DNA of 64,000 nt, taken from assembly GCA_965247395.1 (NCBI GenBank), contig OZ252012.1, positions 558,001-622,000 of the forward strand, written 5' to 3'. Numbering within the stretch: the stretch's first letter is position 1; every line of letters begins with the position of its first letter. This DNA is from CAYRJD01 sp965247395. Lineage in GTDB: Bacteria; Actinomycetota; Acidimicrobiia; Acidimicrobiales; Poriferisodalaceae. Both the position numbers and the translations under genes were made by a program. This document shows, piece after piece, positions 1 through 7,782 of this stretch. The notes below the pieces were generated by a model that worked only from the letters and a program-made list of their open reading frames with translations, made no database searches and had not been told where the DNA came from.

Positions 1-205
1 AGGCAATGCTCCCTGAAGTCAAGGGCAGCAGCCCTGCTATGGCAGAGACGGCGGTGGACTTGCCAGCACCGTTCGGGCCCAACAGGGCGGTGGTCTGTCC
101 CGGGGATGCCTTCAGTAACAGCTCAAGCTTGAAATCAGGATGTTCTGCCGTTCCGTCTATAAGCAGACCCGATGCGTTGTTGCTGCTCGCCATGAGGTTG
201 CTCAT
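1..205 (-). CDS. modC: Molybdate ABC transporter ATP-binding protein, N-terminal part
   Basis: This is the beginning of an ABC ATPase that runs off the left edge of the window. About 68 residues are present and include a perfect Walker A motif (LLGPNGAGKST), followed by the start of the helix that precedes the Q-loop. The ATG start overlaps the modB stop as ATGA (205-202), which fixes the start and implies translational coupling. From its place directly behind modA and modB it should hydrolyse ATP on the cytoplasmic side to drive molybdate or tungstate import. The signature and Walker B motifs lie outside the window. Confidence 0.85.
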   Translation of the reverse strand, partial: MSNLMASSNNASGLLIDGTAEHPDFKLELLLKASPGQTTALLGPNGAGKSTAVSAIAGLLPLTSGSIA

Positions 206-1032
206 CTTGATGGCCACCAGCGGTCACGTAGCGCTATTAGCAATCCGAGCGATACGGCAACCAAAACCAGGCTGACCGCAACGGCAGTATCACGGTCTGA
301 TTCCAAGGCCACAAACACGGCTAACGGCAGCGTTTGCGTGCGGCCTTGCAAGTTGCCAGCAAAGGTAACGGTGGCACCGAACTCGCCAAGTGCCCGTGCC
401 CACGTAACCACTAGGGCGCCAAGCAGAGCTGGTTTGAGCATCGGCAGCGTGATCTTAAAAAACACTCGTAGCTGTGAGGCACCGAAGACCTGAGCGGCAG
501 ACTCATAGCGCGAGTCAAGGCTGCGCAGGGCCCCTTCCAAGGTCAAAATAAGTAGCGGTGTTGCGACAAAGGCGCTAGCCAGCACCACTCCCCAAATGGA
601 ATACGGCAGCAACAGCCCCGTTGCGTCATACAGGGGACCGCCTGCTATGCCTCGTCGTCCAAGCGCAAACAGCAGAGCGGCACCACCTACGACGGGTGGC
701 AGCACCAATGGCAACAACACCAACGCTCGCACCAACGGTCGTCCCGGAAACTCAACGCGTGCCAGCACCCATGCCAACGGAATACCAACTAGAGCCGCCA
801 GCGCGGTAGCCAGAAGTGAGGAAATCAAAGAAAGCAGTGCCGCGTCGAGCACAACGCGTGAGCTGAGATGTTCGCCCAAGCTGCTCCATGGCGCCTCGGC
901 GATTAAGCCAATCAAAGGCAGCAAGAACAGGAGCACGCCGGCCGCTGCGAGAACCAATAGCAGCCAAGGTGGGCGCTTTAGCCGCAGAGATCTCGGCCGA
1001 TCGTTTCGTTTGGTGGTGGTTTTTTCGCTCAA
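202..1032 (-). CDS. modB: Molybdate ABC transporter permease
   Basis: A 276-residue integral membrane protein with about five to six hydrophobic segments, starting at residue ~23 after a basic cytoplasmic N-terminus. The permease EAA-type loop is visible at about residues 175-225 (SAAQVFGASQ, then ARALGEFGATVTFAG). The ALGEFGAT stretch is typical of ModB/CysT-type permeases. It forms the channel through which molybdate handed over by ModA passes. The gene overlaps modA upstream (1032-1029) and modC downstream (205-202) by four bases each, so the three are one translationally coupled operon. Confidence 0.9.
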   Translation of the reverse strand: MSEKTTTKRNDRPRSLRLKRPPWLLLVLAAAGVLLFLLPLIGLIAEAPWSSLGEHLSSRVVLDAALLSLISSLLATALAALVGIPLAWVLARVEFPGRPLVRALVLLPLVLPPVVGGAALLFALGRRGIAGGPLYDATGLLLPYSIWGVVLASAFVATPLLILTLEGALRSLDSRYESAAQVFGASQLRVFFKITLPMLKPALLGALVVTWARALGEFGATVTFAGNLQGRTQTLPLAVFVALESDRDTAVAVSLVLVAVSLGLLIALRDRWWPSR

Positions 1033-1871
1033 GGCAGGACGAAACCGCCACGTTCAAAGATCGCTTGAGCAATGGGAGTGGTTAGGAATTCCAGGAACAC
1101 CTGCGCAGCTGCAACATTGGGGGAGCCAGCGATCACTCCGGCAGCGTAAGTAGCTACTGGGCCTGCCCAGGCAACCTCTTCGATGTCGGCGGAAAGAGTG
1201 TTAGTGAAATAGACAATTCCGGCGTCAAGTTCGCCCGCAGCCAGTTGGGTAATGAGCGCACTCACGTTTGGTGCTTCGGTATCAATCTCTGGTGTTATCC
1301 CTGCTTTGGCGAGTGCTTGGCGTGCTAGGGCTCCGCACGGCACTGGCTCAACACAGAGGCCGACTAGCAGTTCCGGCCTTGAAAGGTCCGCTAGGCCGGT
1401 TACCTGCGCTGGGTTGCCAGCGGGTACGGCCAGCGCAAGCCTGTTCTTTAAAACAACCACCGCTGGCCCGGCTAATGGACGCTCCTTAGACACCGCTTCT
1501 AGGTGTTCTATATCAGCAGGAATAAACACATCGGCCGGTGCCCCGGCTAGCAATTGCTCTCGCAAGGTTGAGCTGCCGGCAAGAGAGAAAAGCACGCGGA
1601 TGTCAGAAGCAAATGCTTGCGTTAGCTCATCTATGACAGGCGCAAGCGAAGACGCTGCGAACACAGTGATGGTGCCACCGCTTGTGTCACCAGCAAGGCC
1701 AGAGTCTGTCGCAACATCTGAGTTTGCTGTGCAGCCTGGCAACGTGCTGGCTAACAGCAGTCCGATGAGCAGTAATCCGCTCAGCCACAGCCGACTTAGC
1801 CGCAACTGGGCCAGCACCGAAGAGCCTGACACGCTGCCGCGCGTGTGAGTGCAGGCACGGCCGGGCTTCAT
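1029..1871 (-). CDS. modA: Molybdate ABC transporter substrate-binding lipoprotein
   Basis: A 280-residue secreted binding protein. A hydrophobic signal segment at residues ~27-46 ends in the lipobox LPGC, so the mature protein should be lipid-anchored from Cys47. The type II periplasmic-binding fold follows, with the ModA-like opening TITVFAASSLAPVIDEL and SLAGSSTLREQLLAGAPADVFIPAD, the ligand-contact region of this family. It captures molybdate or tungstate outside the membrane and delivers it to ModB. The start is not certain, because an internal GTG would give a shorter signal peptide. It is first in a modABC operon, and 47 bp separate it from the divergent hydrolase gene. Confidence 0.9.
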   Translation of the reverse strand: MKPGRACTHTRGSVSGSSVLAQLRLSRLWLSGLLLIGLLLASTLPGCTANSDVATDSGLAGDTSGGTITVFAASSLAPVIDELTQAFASDIRVLFSLAGSSTLREQLLAGAPADVFIPADIEHLEAVSKERPLAGPAVVVLKNRLALAVPAGNPAQVTGLADLSRPELLVGLCVEPVPCGALARQALAKAGITPEIDTEAPNVSALITQLAAGELDAGIVYFTNTLSADIEEVAWAGPVATYAAGVIAGSPNVAAAQVFLEFLTTPIAQAIFERGGFVLP

Positions 1872-1918
1872 AGCTGAAGTATGGCTTTGCGTGTTGCTCG
1901 CTGATTAGCGTTAGATCC

Positions 1919-2815
1919 GTGACTACAACCTTGGACTGGTATGGCTGTGCAACCTTTCGGCTATGCACCCCTGATACCACGATCTTCTTAGACGCTTATA
2001 TCGATCGCGCTAGTAATGCGGACGGTCCCGGGGCCACCGCAGTGGAAGTGACCGAAGCCGACTGGATCTTGATCGGCCATGCGCACTTCGATCATCTTTA
2101 CGGTGCTGAGCAAATAATGGCCAACACAGATGCAACTCTGATCGGGTCGTACGAATCGGTGCGAGTGATGGAAGGCGCTGGTGTACCGACCGAACGCATG
2201 ATCTGTGTGGCCGGTGGTGAGCGCATAAACCTTGGCAACGAAATCAACGTGAGCGTTTACCCCAGTCAGCACTCTTGCGTTTGGTCTCACAAGGAGATGG
2301 CGCAGCCTGGGGAAGTTTGCTTAGGAGACCTCGGCGTTACCTGGCAAGAGCAGCAAGAGCGCTTTACGGAGCTAATGGAGTATCTAGCTAACGAGGTTGA
2401 TTCAGCAACCAGCGAACACATTGCCCAGTGCGGCGCTGGTCACAGTGATCGCGGCGACGGTGGAGCGCTGGTGTACATGATCGAAACACCCGAAGGCTCT
2501 GTCTTATTTCAGGACACGTCCGGGCATTGGGAGGGCGTGCTGAACGGTTTACGGCCCGATGTGGCGATCTTGGCGGCCGCAGGGCGAGGCAATATCGACG
2601 GCGAGCCCATACAAGGCTCGTTGGCACAGTTCACCGCTCAACAGGTTGATCTGCTGCAACCGCGCAAGGTGATCTTTGGGCATCACGACAACTGGCTGCC
2701 CGGGTTTTCCATCGAGACCGATATGGCTCCGATTTTGGAGGAGATCAAGAGCGTGAGCCCAGCTGTTGAAGTACTAGAGCCTGGTTATGTGGCAGGCACT
2801 CAAATCTTGCCGTAG
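1919..2815 (+). CDS. Metallo-beta-lactamase-fold hydrolase (L-ascorbate lactonase/UlaG-like)
   Basis: A 298-residue protein starting at GTG. The metal-binding signature HAHFDH is at residues 54-59, and later ligands are likely in the segment FQDTSG and in FGHHDNW near residue 260. The opening LDWYGCATFRL resembles the broad UlaG/metal-dependent hydrolase group. It probably binds two zinc ions and hydrolyses an ester, lactone or phosphodiester in the cytoplasm, since there is no signal peptide. The substrate cannot be told from the sequence. It is transcribed divergently from modA and stands alone, facing the convergent alcohol dehydrogenase. Confidence 0.75.
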   Translation: MTTTLDWYGCATFRLCTPDTTIFLDAYIDRASNADGPGATAVEVTEADWILIGHAHFDHLYGAEQIMANTDATLIGSYESVRVMEGAGVPTERMICVAGGERINLGNEINVSVYPSQHSCVWSHKEMAQPGEVCLGDLGVTWQEQQERFTELMEYLANEVDSATSEHIAQCGAGHSDRGDGGALVYMIETPEGSVLFQDTSGHWEGVLNGLRPDVAILAAAGRGNIDGEPIQGSLAQFTAQQVDLLQPRKVIFGHHDNWLPGFSIETDMAPILEEIKSVSPAVEVLEPGYVAGTQILP

Positions 2816-2857
2816 AGAGCCTTTGCGTAGAGCTAAAGGGGCCTAAAGGGCGAGGCG

Positions 2858-3949
2858 CTAAAAGGTAATCACCGTTCGGTTGGCAGATCCCGCCCGCATC
2901 AGCTCGTAACCCTCGTTCACTTGCTCTAGTTCAATATTCGAACTGACCATTTCGTCCAGCAACAGCTGGCCTTTTTGGTACAGGTCGATCAACATTGGTA
3001 TGTCTGTGCGGAACTGGTTTGATCCCATCATTGAGCCCTGCAGTCGCTTCTCAGATAGTAGATCGATGCCGCGTAACTCAATGGTTGTCTTGGAGGGAAC
3101 CATGCCGATGACGGTGGCGGTGCCACCCATTGCCAGCATGGCGAATGCTTGTTGAGCGGTTTGTGCCAGTCCGATTGCTTCGAAGCTGTATTCAACCCCG
3201 ATGCCTCCGGTTAGTTCCTTTACGGCCGCCACCACATCGTCTACTTCACTTGCATTGATGCAGTCCGTTGCGCCGACCTTCTGAGCGGTTTCAAGCTTCT
3301 CGGCCGTCATGTCCACAGCGATGATTCGGCTCGCCCCAGCCACGCGTGCTCCTTGCACTGCGGCTAAGCCGATACCACCGCAACCGATTACACAAACATT
3401 GCTGCCTACGCCAACACCGGCGGTGCGCACCGCCGCGCCGAAACCGGTTAACACTCCGCAACCGATCAGGCATGCCTTGTCTAGAGCCATATCGGGAGTC
3501 ACCTTTACGACCCCGTTTTGATGGACCAGCATCTCTTCGGCAAAACCACCTAGCCGCCCCATCTGATCAACCGCTGTGCCGTCCGCACGGCTAAGGCGAG
3601 CCTCCGCGTCTTTCCCTCGTGAGGTGGCTCTCGTGTTAGCGCATCGGTGAGGGTTACCCGAGAGGCAACTCGGGCACTGCCCGCAGAAAATTGACAGACA
3701 GGCCACCACATGATCACCTGGTTTTACATAGCTGACGTCTTCGCCAACTGCTTGGACGATGCCTGCCGATTCGTGTCCCATCACCATCGGGAGGTTGGTT
3801 CGAAAGAGGCCCTCGATGAAGTGCAGATCACTGTGGCATAGGCCTGCTCCGACGGTCTGTATTAGTACCTCTTGCGGGTTTGGCTTGTCGATCTTGAGGT
3901 CTTCAATCTCGAGCTCGCCGGGCTGTTCGCTTAGAACCGCTGCTTTCAT
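2858..3949 (-). CDS. Zinc-dependent alcohol dehydrogenase (MDR family, class III-like)
   Basis: A 363-residue medium-chain dehydrogenase. The catalytic zinc ligands are visible as Cys38 (GLCHSD) and His59-Glu60 (GHE). A structural zinc loop with four cysteines follows (CGQCPSC and a later C in GNPHRC). The Rossmann motif GCGGIGL lies near residue 190, with an acidic residue (AVD) at the end of the second strand that favours NAD over NADP. Overall it resembles the class III and NDMA-type alcohol dehydrogenases of actinobacteria, which oxidise primary alcohols or thiol-formaldehyde adducts. It is monocistronic and divergent from the candidate selenoprotein gene. The exact substrate is unknown. 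Confidence 0.85.
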   Translation of the reverse strand: MKAAVLSEQPGELEIEDLKIDKPNPQEVLIQTVGAGLCHSDLHFIEGLFRTNLPMVMGHESAGIVQAVGEDVSYVKPGDHVVACLSIFCGQCPSCLSGNPHRCANTRATSRGKDAEARLSRADGTAVDQMGRLGGFAEEMLVHQNGVVKVTPDMALDKACLIGCGVLTGFGAAVRTAGVGVGSNVCVIGCGGIGLAAVQGARVAGASRIIAVDMTAEKLETAQKVGATDCINASEVDDVVAAVKELTGGIGVEYSFEAIGLAQTAQQAFAMLAMGGTATVIGMVPSKTTIELRGIDLLSEKRLQGSMMGSNQFRTDIPMLIDLYQKGQLLLDEMVSSNIELEQVNEGYELMRAGSANRTVITF

Positions 3950-4105
3950 GTGCTTGTCTCCTGGGCCTCATTCTGCTCCACCATTTCACCAACTATTACA
4001 CCCGCCAGTTAAATGCACCGGCGTATTGAGTTGATTCTTGTACATCCAGTGGTACCTGTGCAGCGCAGTACAGCTATATGCGACGCATTACTATTACTGC
4101 CACGT

Positions 4106-4684
4106 ATGGCTAACGCACACGGCTTTTTGCCGAAAATGACAGAACTTAGCGATGAGCAGCAGCGCAGCTTGGACACTTGGTATGACAAGGCCTATCAAGA
4201 CGACAATCTGTTTCGGACCCTGGCGACCGACGATGACACCTTGCGGCTGTTCTTGGACTGGGTGGGCGCGATGTACGCCGGCAGCAGGTCGGTTGACCTA
4301 GATCCGCACTTGTTGGAACTGTGCCGCATTCGGATGGCGAATCGCAACGAGTGCTTCCACTGAAGCCTGGTAAAGAGCGCATCGTTGGTGCGCACCGGGC
4401 TTACAGAAGAAGTGATTTTGCAGCTTGTCGATTATGAAAATTCGGCCTTACTGCCCGACTCGTGGAAAGCAGCTCTGCGGTTGGCTGATCACGTGTCTGG
4501 TGATAACAGCGGCAAGATCGATGACGAGCTGTATGCGCAGCTACGTGAGCATTTCAACGAGACGCAAATACTGCGGCTTGGCGCACTGACTGCGGTAGCC
4601 AGTGGTTGGCAGCGCATGATCGAGGCTTTTGGTATTCGCCCCGATCACTTCGAGTCTGACCAGGCCGGCCCCTGGTCGAGCTAG
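4106..4684 (+). CDS. AhpD/carboxymuconolactone-decarboxylase-like protein, candidate selenoprotein (CxxU)
   Basis: Two open stretches in the same frame (4106-4360 and 4364-4684) are separated only by a TGA at 4361-4363. Read through, they give a 192-residue AhpD-like protein, a normal length for the family. The TGA stands exactly where the second Cys of the redox motif belongs: E71, eleven residues, then C83-F-H-U86. The Glu-to-Cys spacing of 12 matches the Glu118/Cys130/Cys133 arrangement of AhpD. The residue four after U is Lys where AhpD has His. The downstream half (residues 87-192) carries the expected C-terminal helices (RTGLTEEVI, LRLADHVSG, RLGALTAVASGWQRMI). A hairpin directly after the TGA suits a bacterial SECIS. 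The likely role is a cytoplasmic selenol/thiol peroxidase or reductase. The start could also be ATG 4136. The selenocysteine reading is inference; a truncated or mutated gene is the alternative. It meets glnS tail to tail, with a 4-bp overlap of the stops. Confidence 0.75.
4363..4402 (+). promoter_or_regulatory. bSECIS-like hairpin directly downstream of the in-frame TGA
   Basis: The outer stem pairs AAGCCTGGT (4363-4371) with ACCGGGCTT (4394-4402): nine pairs including one U-G. After a five-base 5' bulge the upper stem pairs GCGCA (4377-4381) with TGCGC (4389-4393). The loop is TCGTTGG, or CGTTG if the T-G pair closes, which puts a G in the second loop position. About 19 nt lie between the TGA and the loop, within the 16-37 nt window described for bacterial SECIS elements. 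The hairpin lies inside the coding frame, as bacterial SECIS elements do. SelB binding is inferred from form only. Confidence 0.65.
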
Positions 4685-6366
4685 CTGCTCTGCGCTCGTT
4701 TCTGAATATTCGCCCATTCGTCACGCAGGCCGACAGTGCGATGGAACAAGGGAGCGCTACCAGCGGAATCGGCCGCAAAATAACCCAACCGCTCAAACTG
4801 AACCACATCGCCCGGCTGTGTTTGTGCCAACGCAGGCTCGAGGCGTGCATCGGTGATTAGTTCACGTGAGTTTGGGTTTAAATCATCAAGCGGATCACCG
4901 GTCTGCGCTCCAGGTACCTCTGCGTCAAACAGGCGGTCATAAAGCGCAACCGATGCGGTAATGCTGTGCGCAGCGCAAGCCCAGTGAATGGTTGCCTTTA
5001 CCTTGCGGCCATCAGGGGCTGAGCCCGATCCCGTGTCCGGGTCATATTCGCAGCGGACCTCGGTTATCTCACCGTTGTCGTTAGTTAAGACTTCTGTGCA
5101 GCGCACAAAATATGCCGCACGCAGTCGCACTTCGCGGCCAGGTGCAAGTCGGTAGTACTTCGGGGGTGGGTCGACCATGACATCGTCGCGCTCAATAAAC
5201 AGCTCACCGCTAAACGGAATCTCACGATTGCCTGCGGCGGGGTCTTCTGGGTTATTTATTGCGGTGCGGTATTCCACCACCGGGTTGCCAACCTCGTCTG
5301 TGGGCCAGTTGGTAATCACTAGTCGCACCGGGCGCAGTACGGCCATACGTCTTGGAGCGATGGCGTTCAACTCTGTTCTCACAAACGATTCGAGCAATTC
5401 GATTGCGTGTCGGCTGTTTGTACGAGAAACCCCGATGAATGTGCAGAAATCTCTGATTGCGGTGGGTGGGTAGCCCCGTCGTCGTAGGGCTCGCAGGGTC
5501 GGAAGACGTGGGTCATCCCAACCATCCACCAGATCTTGCTCGATCAGGTTTCGTAGCAGACGCTTAGAAGTGATCGTGTGACTGAGTTCTAGGCGTGCGA
5601 ACTCGGTTTGGTAAGGGGCCGAGCCAGGCAGGGGAAGTTGCTCTAAAAACCAGTTGTAAAGAGCGCGATTATCGCTGAATTCCAACGTGCACAGTGAGTG
5701 GGTGGTGCCCTCTATGGCATCGCTTTGCCCGTGTGTCCAGTCATAGGTTGGGTAGACGTGCCAGCGGTCTCCCGTTCGATGATGAGGTTCAGAGCGAACC
5801 CGATACATCACGGGATCACGCATCTGCATGTTCTGGTGGGTCATGTCGATCTTGGCACGCAGTACAAGAGCGCCGGGTTCTACTTCGCCGGAGGCCATTG
5901 CTCTAAACATGGTTGTGTTTTCTTCCACGCTGCGCTCACGGCAAAGACTGTTGGTGCCTGGTGTGCCAAAGGCGCCACGTTGTGCCGATATTTCCTCTGC
6001 GCTTTGGTCGTCAACATAGGCAAGGCCTTTGCTGATTAGTAATTCAGCCCATTCGTAGAGCTGCTGAAAATAGTCGGATGAAAAGAGCACTTCGTTGGGC
6101 TCGAAGCCCAACCACCCAAGGTCTTCGATAATTGCGTCTACGTAGTTGCTGTCTTCGGTGGAAGGATTGGTGTCGTCAAAGCGAAGCTGGCAGACGCCTC
6201 CGAATTCGTCGGCGATTCCGAAGTCCAAGCAAATCGCTTTGGCATGGCCGATATGCAGATAGCCGTTTGGTTCCGGTGGAAAGCGAGTTTGGACACGCCC
6301 GTCAAAACGCCCGGATTTTTTGTCGGCTGCGACTAGATCACGTATGAAATTGTCAGGAGCGCTCAC
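4681..6366 (-). CDS. glnS: Glutaminyl-tRNA synthetase
   Basis: A 561-residue class I synthetase that attaches glutamine to tRNA-Gln. The opening RFPPEPNGYLHIGHAKAI holds the HIGH motif at residues 38-41, and the KMSKS-type motif appears as ITSKR at about 265-269. The catalytic core is followed by the two beta-barrel anticodon-binding domains typical of GlnRS rather than GluRS. I chose GTG 6366 as start because it forms a GTGA overlap with the stop of the upstream gene; an upstream ATG at 6396 would add ten non-conserved residues. It is last in a four-gene minus-strand operon. A dedicated GlnRS is uncommon in actinobacteria, which mostly make Gln-tRNA through GatCAB. Confidence 0.93.
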   Translation of the reverse strand: MSAPDNFIRDLVAADKKSGRFDGRVQTRFPPEPNGYLHIGHAKAICLDFGIADEFGGVCQLRFDDTNPSTEDSNYVDAIIEDLGWLGFEPNEVLFSSDYFQQLYEWAELLISKGLAYVDDQSAEEISAQRGAFGTPGTNSLCRERSVEENTTMFRAMASGEVEPGALVLRAKIDMTHQNMQMRDPVMYRVRSEPHHRTGDRWHVYPTYDWTHGQSDAIEGTTHSLCTLEFSDNRALYNWFLEQLPLPGSAPYQTEFARLELSHTITSKRLLRNLIEQDLVDGWDDPRLPTLRALRRRGYPPTAIRDFCTFIGVSRTNSRHAIELLESFVRTELNAIAPRRMAVLRPVRLVITNWPTDEVGNPVVEYRTAINNPEDPAAGNREIPFSGELFIERDDVMVDPPPKYYRLAPGREVRLRAAYFVRCTEVLTNDNGEITEVRCEYDPDTGSGSAPDGRKVKATIHWACAAHSITASVALYDRLFDAEVPGAQTGDPLDDLNPNSRELITDARLEPALAQTQPGDVVQFERLGYFAADSAGSAPLFHRTVGLRDEWANIQKRAQSS

Positions 6367-7274
6367 CCCTTGGCGATGACGTGAGGTGGCGGCCACACCC
6401 CGGATACTTCACCGGTGGATATCAGGTGTTCCAGCACGACGGCGAGGTTTTGTAGCAAGGCAGACATTTCGGTTTCGTCTATACCGCCACGTGAAGGATC
6501 GGTCACGGCGCTACCTAGGTCGTCTGTATCGGCCTCAACTTTTTTACGTCCCGCTATTCCGGCTTCGGTCTGCGTGTCGCTCTTGTCAATCCAACCGCGC
6601 GAGCGCAAACGTTCACAGGCTGCGTCCCATTCGTCTTCGGTCCAACCGCGAATGTTTTGAATGGTGGCGGCGTTGCCGTGGCCGTGAGTCACCATCATCA
6701 CGTGGCACTCAACTGGGTCAAGTTCATTAGCGGCCAAGGCGATGTTGTGTCCATCGAAGCGGAACTCTCGCAGCAACGTGCAACCGTGCCATAACGTCAT
6801 TAGATCGTCGCTGGCGGGCGCTCCGGTCGGCCACTGCTCACTGGCCCAAGCGGCGTACAACGGGCGAGCGCCAATGGGCAATCGGTCGGCAAATTTGCGC
6901 AAGGTCGTGGCGGCTTGGGAGATTACTTCCGGCTTTGCAAACTCGCCCAGGCTGCGGTTAAGTGCCTGACCGGTTAGCTCAACCTGCTTGGCCCGGAGAT
7001 CACGCGGTTCCATGATGTCCCAGCCACTTGGTACTGCTCGTCCCACCATGGTGGGGGAGAAGTTGTAGAAGGCTGCGGTGACCGTTGCTGCACTTACTCG
7101 CCCCATAGGAGCTGAGCGGTACGCAAAATAGGCATGCCACCAGCCCTTGAACCCCGCTTCTGTAAAACCGCTGACCTCAGGGGCGTAGTAGCAAACCGTG
7201 TGAATAGGTTCGACAAGACGCGCAAGGGCGCGAATCGAATTGGAGTCTTCTTCGCCTCTCGGAATCTCACCCAC
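6363..7274 (-). CDS. SCO6745-family (SalK-like) protein
   Basis: About 303 residues if GTG 7274 is the start. The open frame extends to 7361, but that would overlap the upstream gene by 65 bases. The region RLVEPIHTVCYYAPEV and the segment GYWHAYFAYRSAPMG-like (actual: WWHAYFAYRSAPMG), then ATVTAAFYNFSP, resemble the SCO6745/SalK family of actinobacteria. The C-terminal part (TEDEWDAACERLRSRGWID) has the look of a winged-helix DNA-binding-like domain seen in that family. The biochemical role is not established; SalK was first noted next to a lantibiotic cluster. It lies between the SRPBCC gene and glnS, coupled to the latter by a GTGA overlap. Confidence 0.6.
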   Translation of the reverse strand: MGEIPRGEEDSNSIRALARLVEPIHTVCYYAPEVSGFTEAGFKGWWHAYFAYRSAPMGRVSAATVTAAFYNFSPTMVGRAVPSGWDIMEPRDLRAKQVELTGQALNRSLGEFAKPEVISQAATTLRKFADRLPIGARPLYAAWASEQWPTGAPASDDLMTLWHGCTLLREFRFDGHNIALAANELDPVECHVMMVTHGHGNAATIQNIRGWTEDEWDAACERLRSRGWIDKSDTQTEAGIAGRKKVEADTDDLGSAVTDPSRGGIDETEMSALLQNLAVVLEHLISTGEVSGVWPPPHVIAKG

Positions 7275-7296
7275 GTTGGTACGCGATGCTCGGGGT

Positions 7297-7782
7297 TTAG
7301 TTTTCCGCTGAAGCCTTGATGGCTGCCAGCGTGGTGTCAATAGCGGCTGCAACCATGTCACTGCGGCCCTGTAAAAATTCGTCTGCTGAATCGGCCATTG
7401 CAGGCGGCATGTTTTCTACGTTCCAAGCCTCGGACAATTTTGTGCCGCCTGAGCCGTTGTCTTCCACGCTGTAAGTCCAACGCGTATAGGGGCCTCCACC
7501 GTCCATGTCGCTAACGAGAAACTCAAAGCATGATCCTGGTTCGGCAACGGTTATCTCGCAACTGGACTCCCACTCGTGCGCATCCATGCCTTCCATACCG
7601 CCCATGTGGTTCTTACCAATGAATGTTGAGCCTTGTTGCGCAGGAGATCCCTCAAGCCATCTACCGCCCGTGTTTTCGGGGCTCCATTCACCCATACGGG
7701 TCAGGTCGCTCACCATTGCGTAAACGGCATCGGGCTTTGCATCTATATCGATTGAGGCTTCGTAGGCCAGTTTCACTGTCAC
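7297..7782 (-). CDS. SRPBCC-family (polyketide cyclase/START-like) protein
   Basis: A 161-residue protein with the helix-grip opening of the family: YEASIDIDAKPDAVYAMVSDLTRMGEWSPEN, then WLEGSPAQQGSTFIGKN. Such proteins bind lipids, polyketides or aromatic compounds in a central cavity. Some are cyclases or hydrolases, and many have no known ligand. There is no signal peptide or membrane segment. Its start overlaps the stop of the phosphotransferase gene (7782-7779, ATGA), so the two are made together. The ligand is unknown. Confidence 0.75.
   Translation of the reverse strand: MTVKLAYEASIDIDAKPDAVYAMVSDLTRMGEWSPENTGGRWLEGSPAQQGSTFIGKNHMGGMEGMDAHEWESSCEITVAEPGSCFEFLVSDMDGGGPYTRWTYSVEDNGSGGTKLSEAWNVENMPPAMADSADEFLQGRSDMVAAAIDTTLAAIKASAEN

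Noticed and set aside
1252..1848. Long open frames antisense to modA and to other genes
   Set aside because: They show no family features and follow the codon pattern of the real gene on the other strand; treated as shadows.
4013..4363. Short separate protein ending at the TGA, with a second gene starting at 4385
   Set aside because: The two pieces are in the same frame, each holds only half of one conserved domain, and the break falls exactly at a catalytic Cys position; one recoded gene explains this better.
4361..4363. TGA as a simple nonsense mutation or pseudogene
   Set aside because: Not excluded, but the rest of the frame is clean and a SECIS-like hairpin follows at the right distance. 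Kept as the alternative in the feature entry.
6363..7361. Full-length 332-residue start for the SCO6745-family protein
   Set aside because: The first ~29 residues would overlap the SRPBCC gene by 65 bases and look like out-of-frame sequence; GTG 7274 is preferred.
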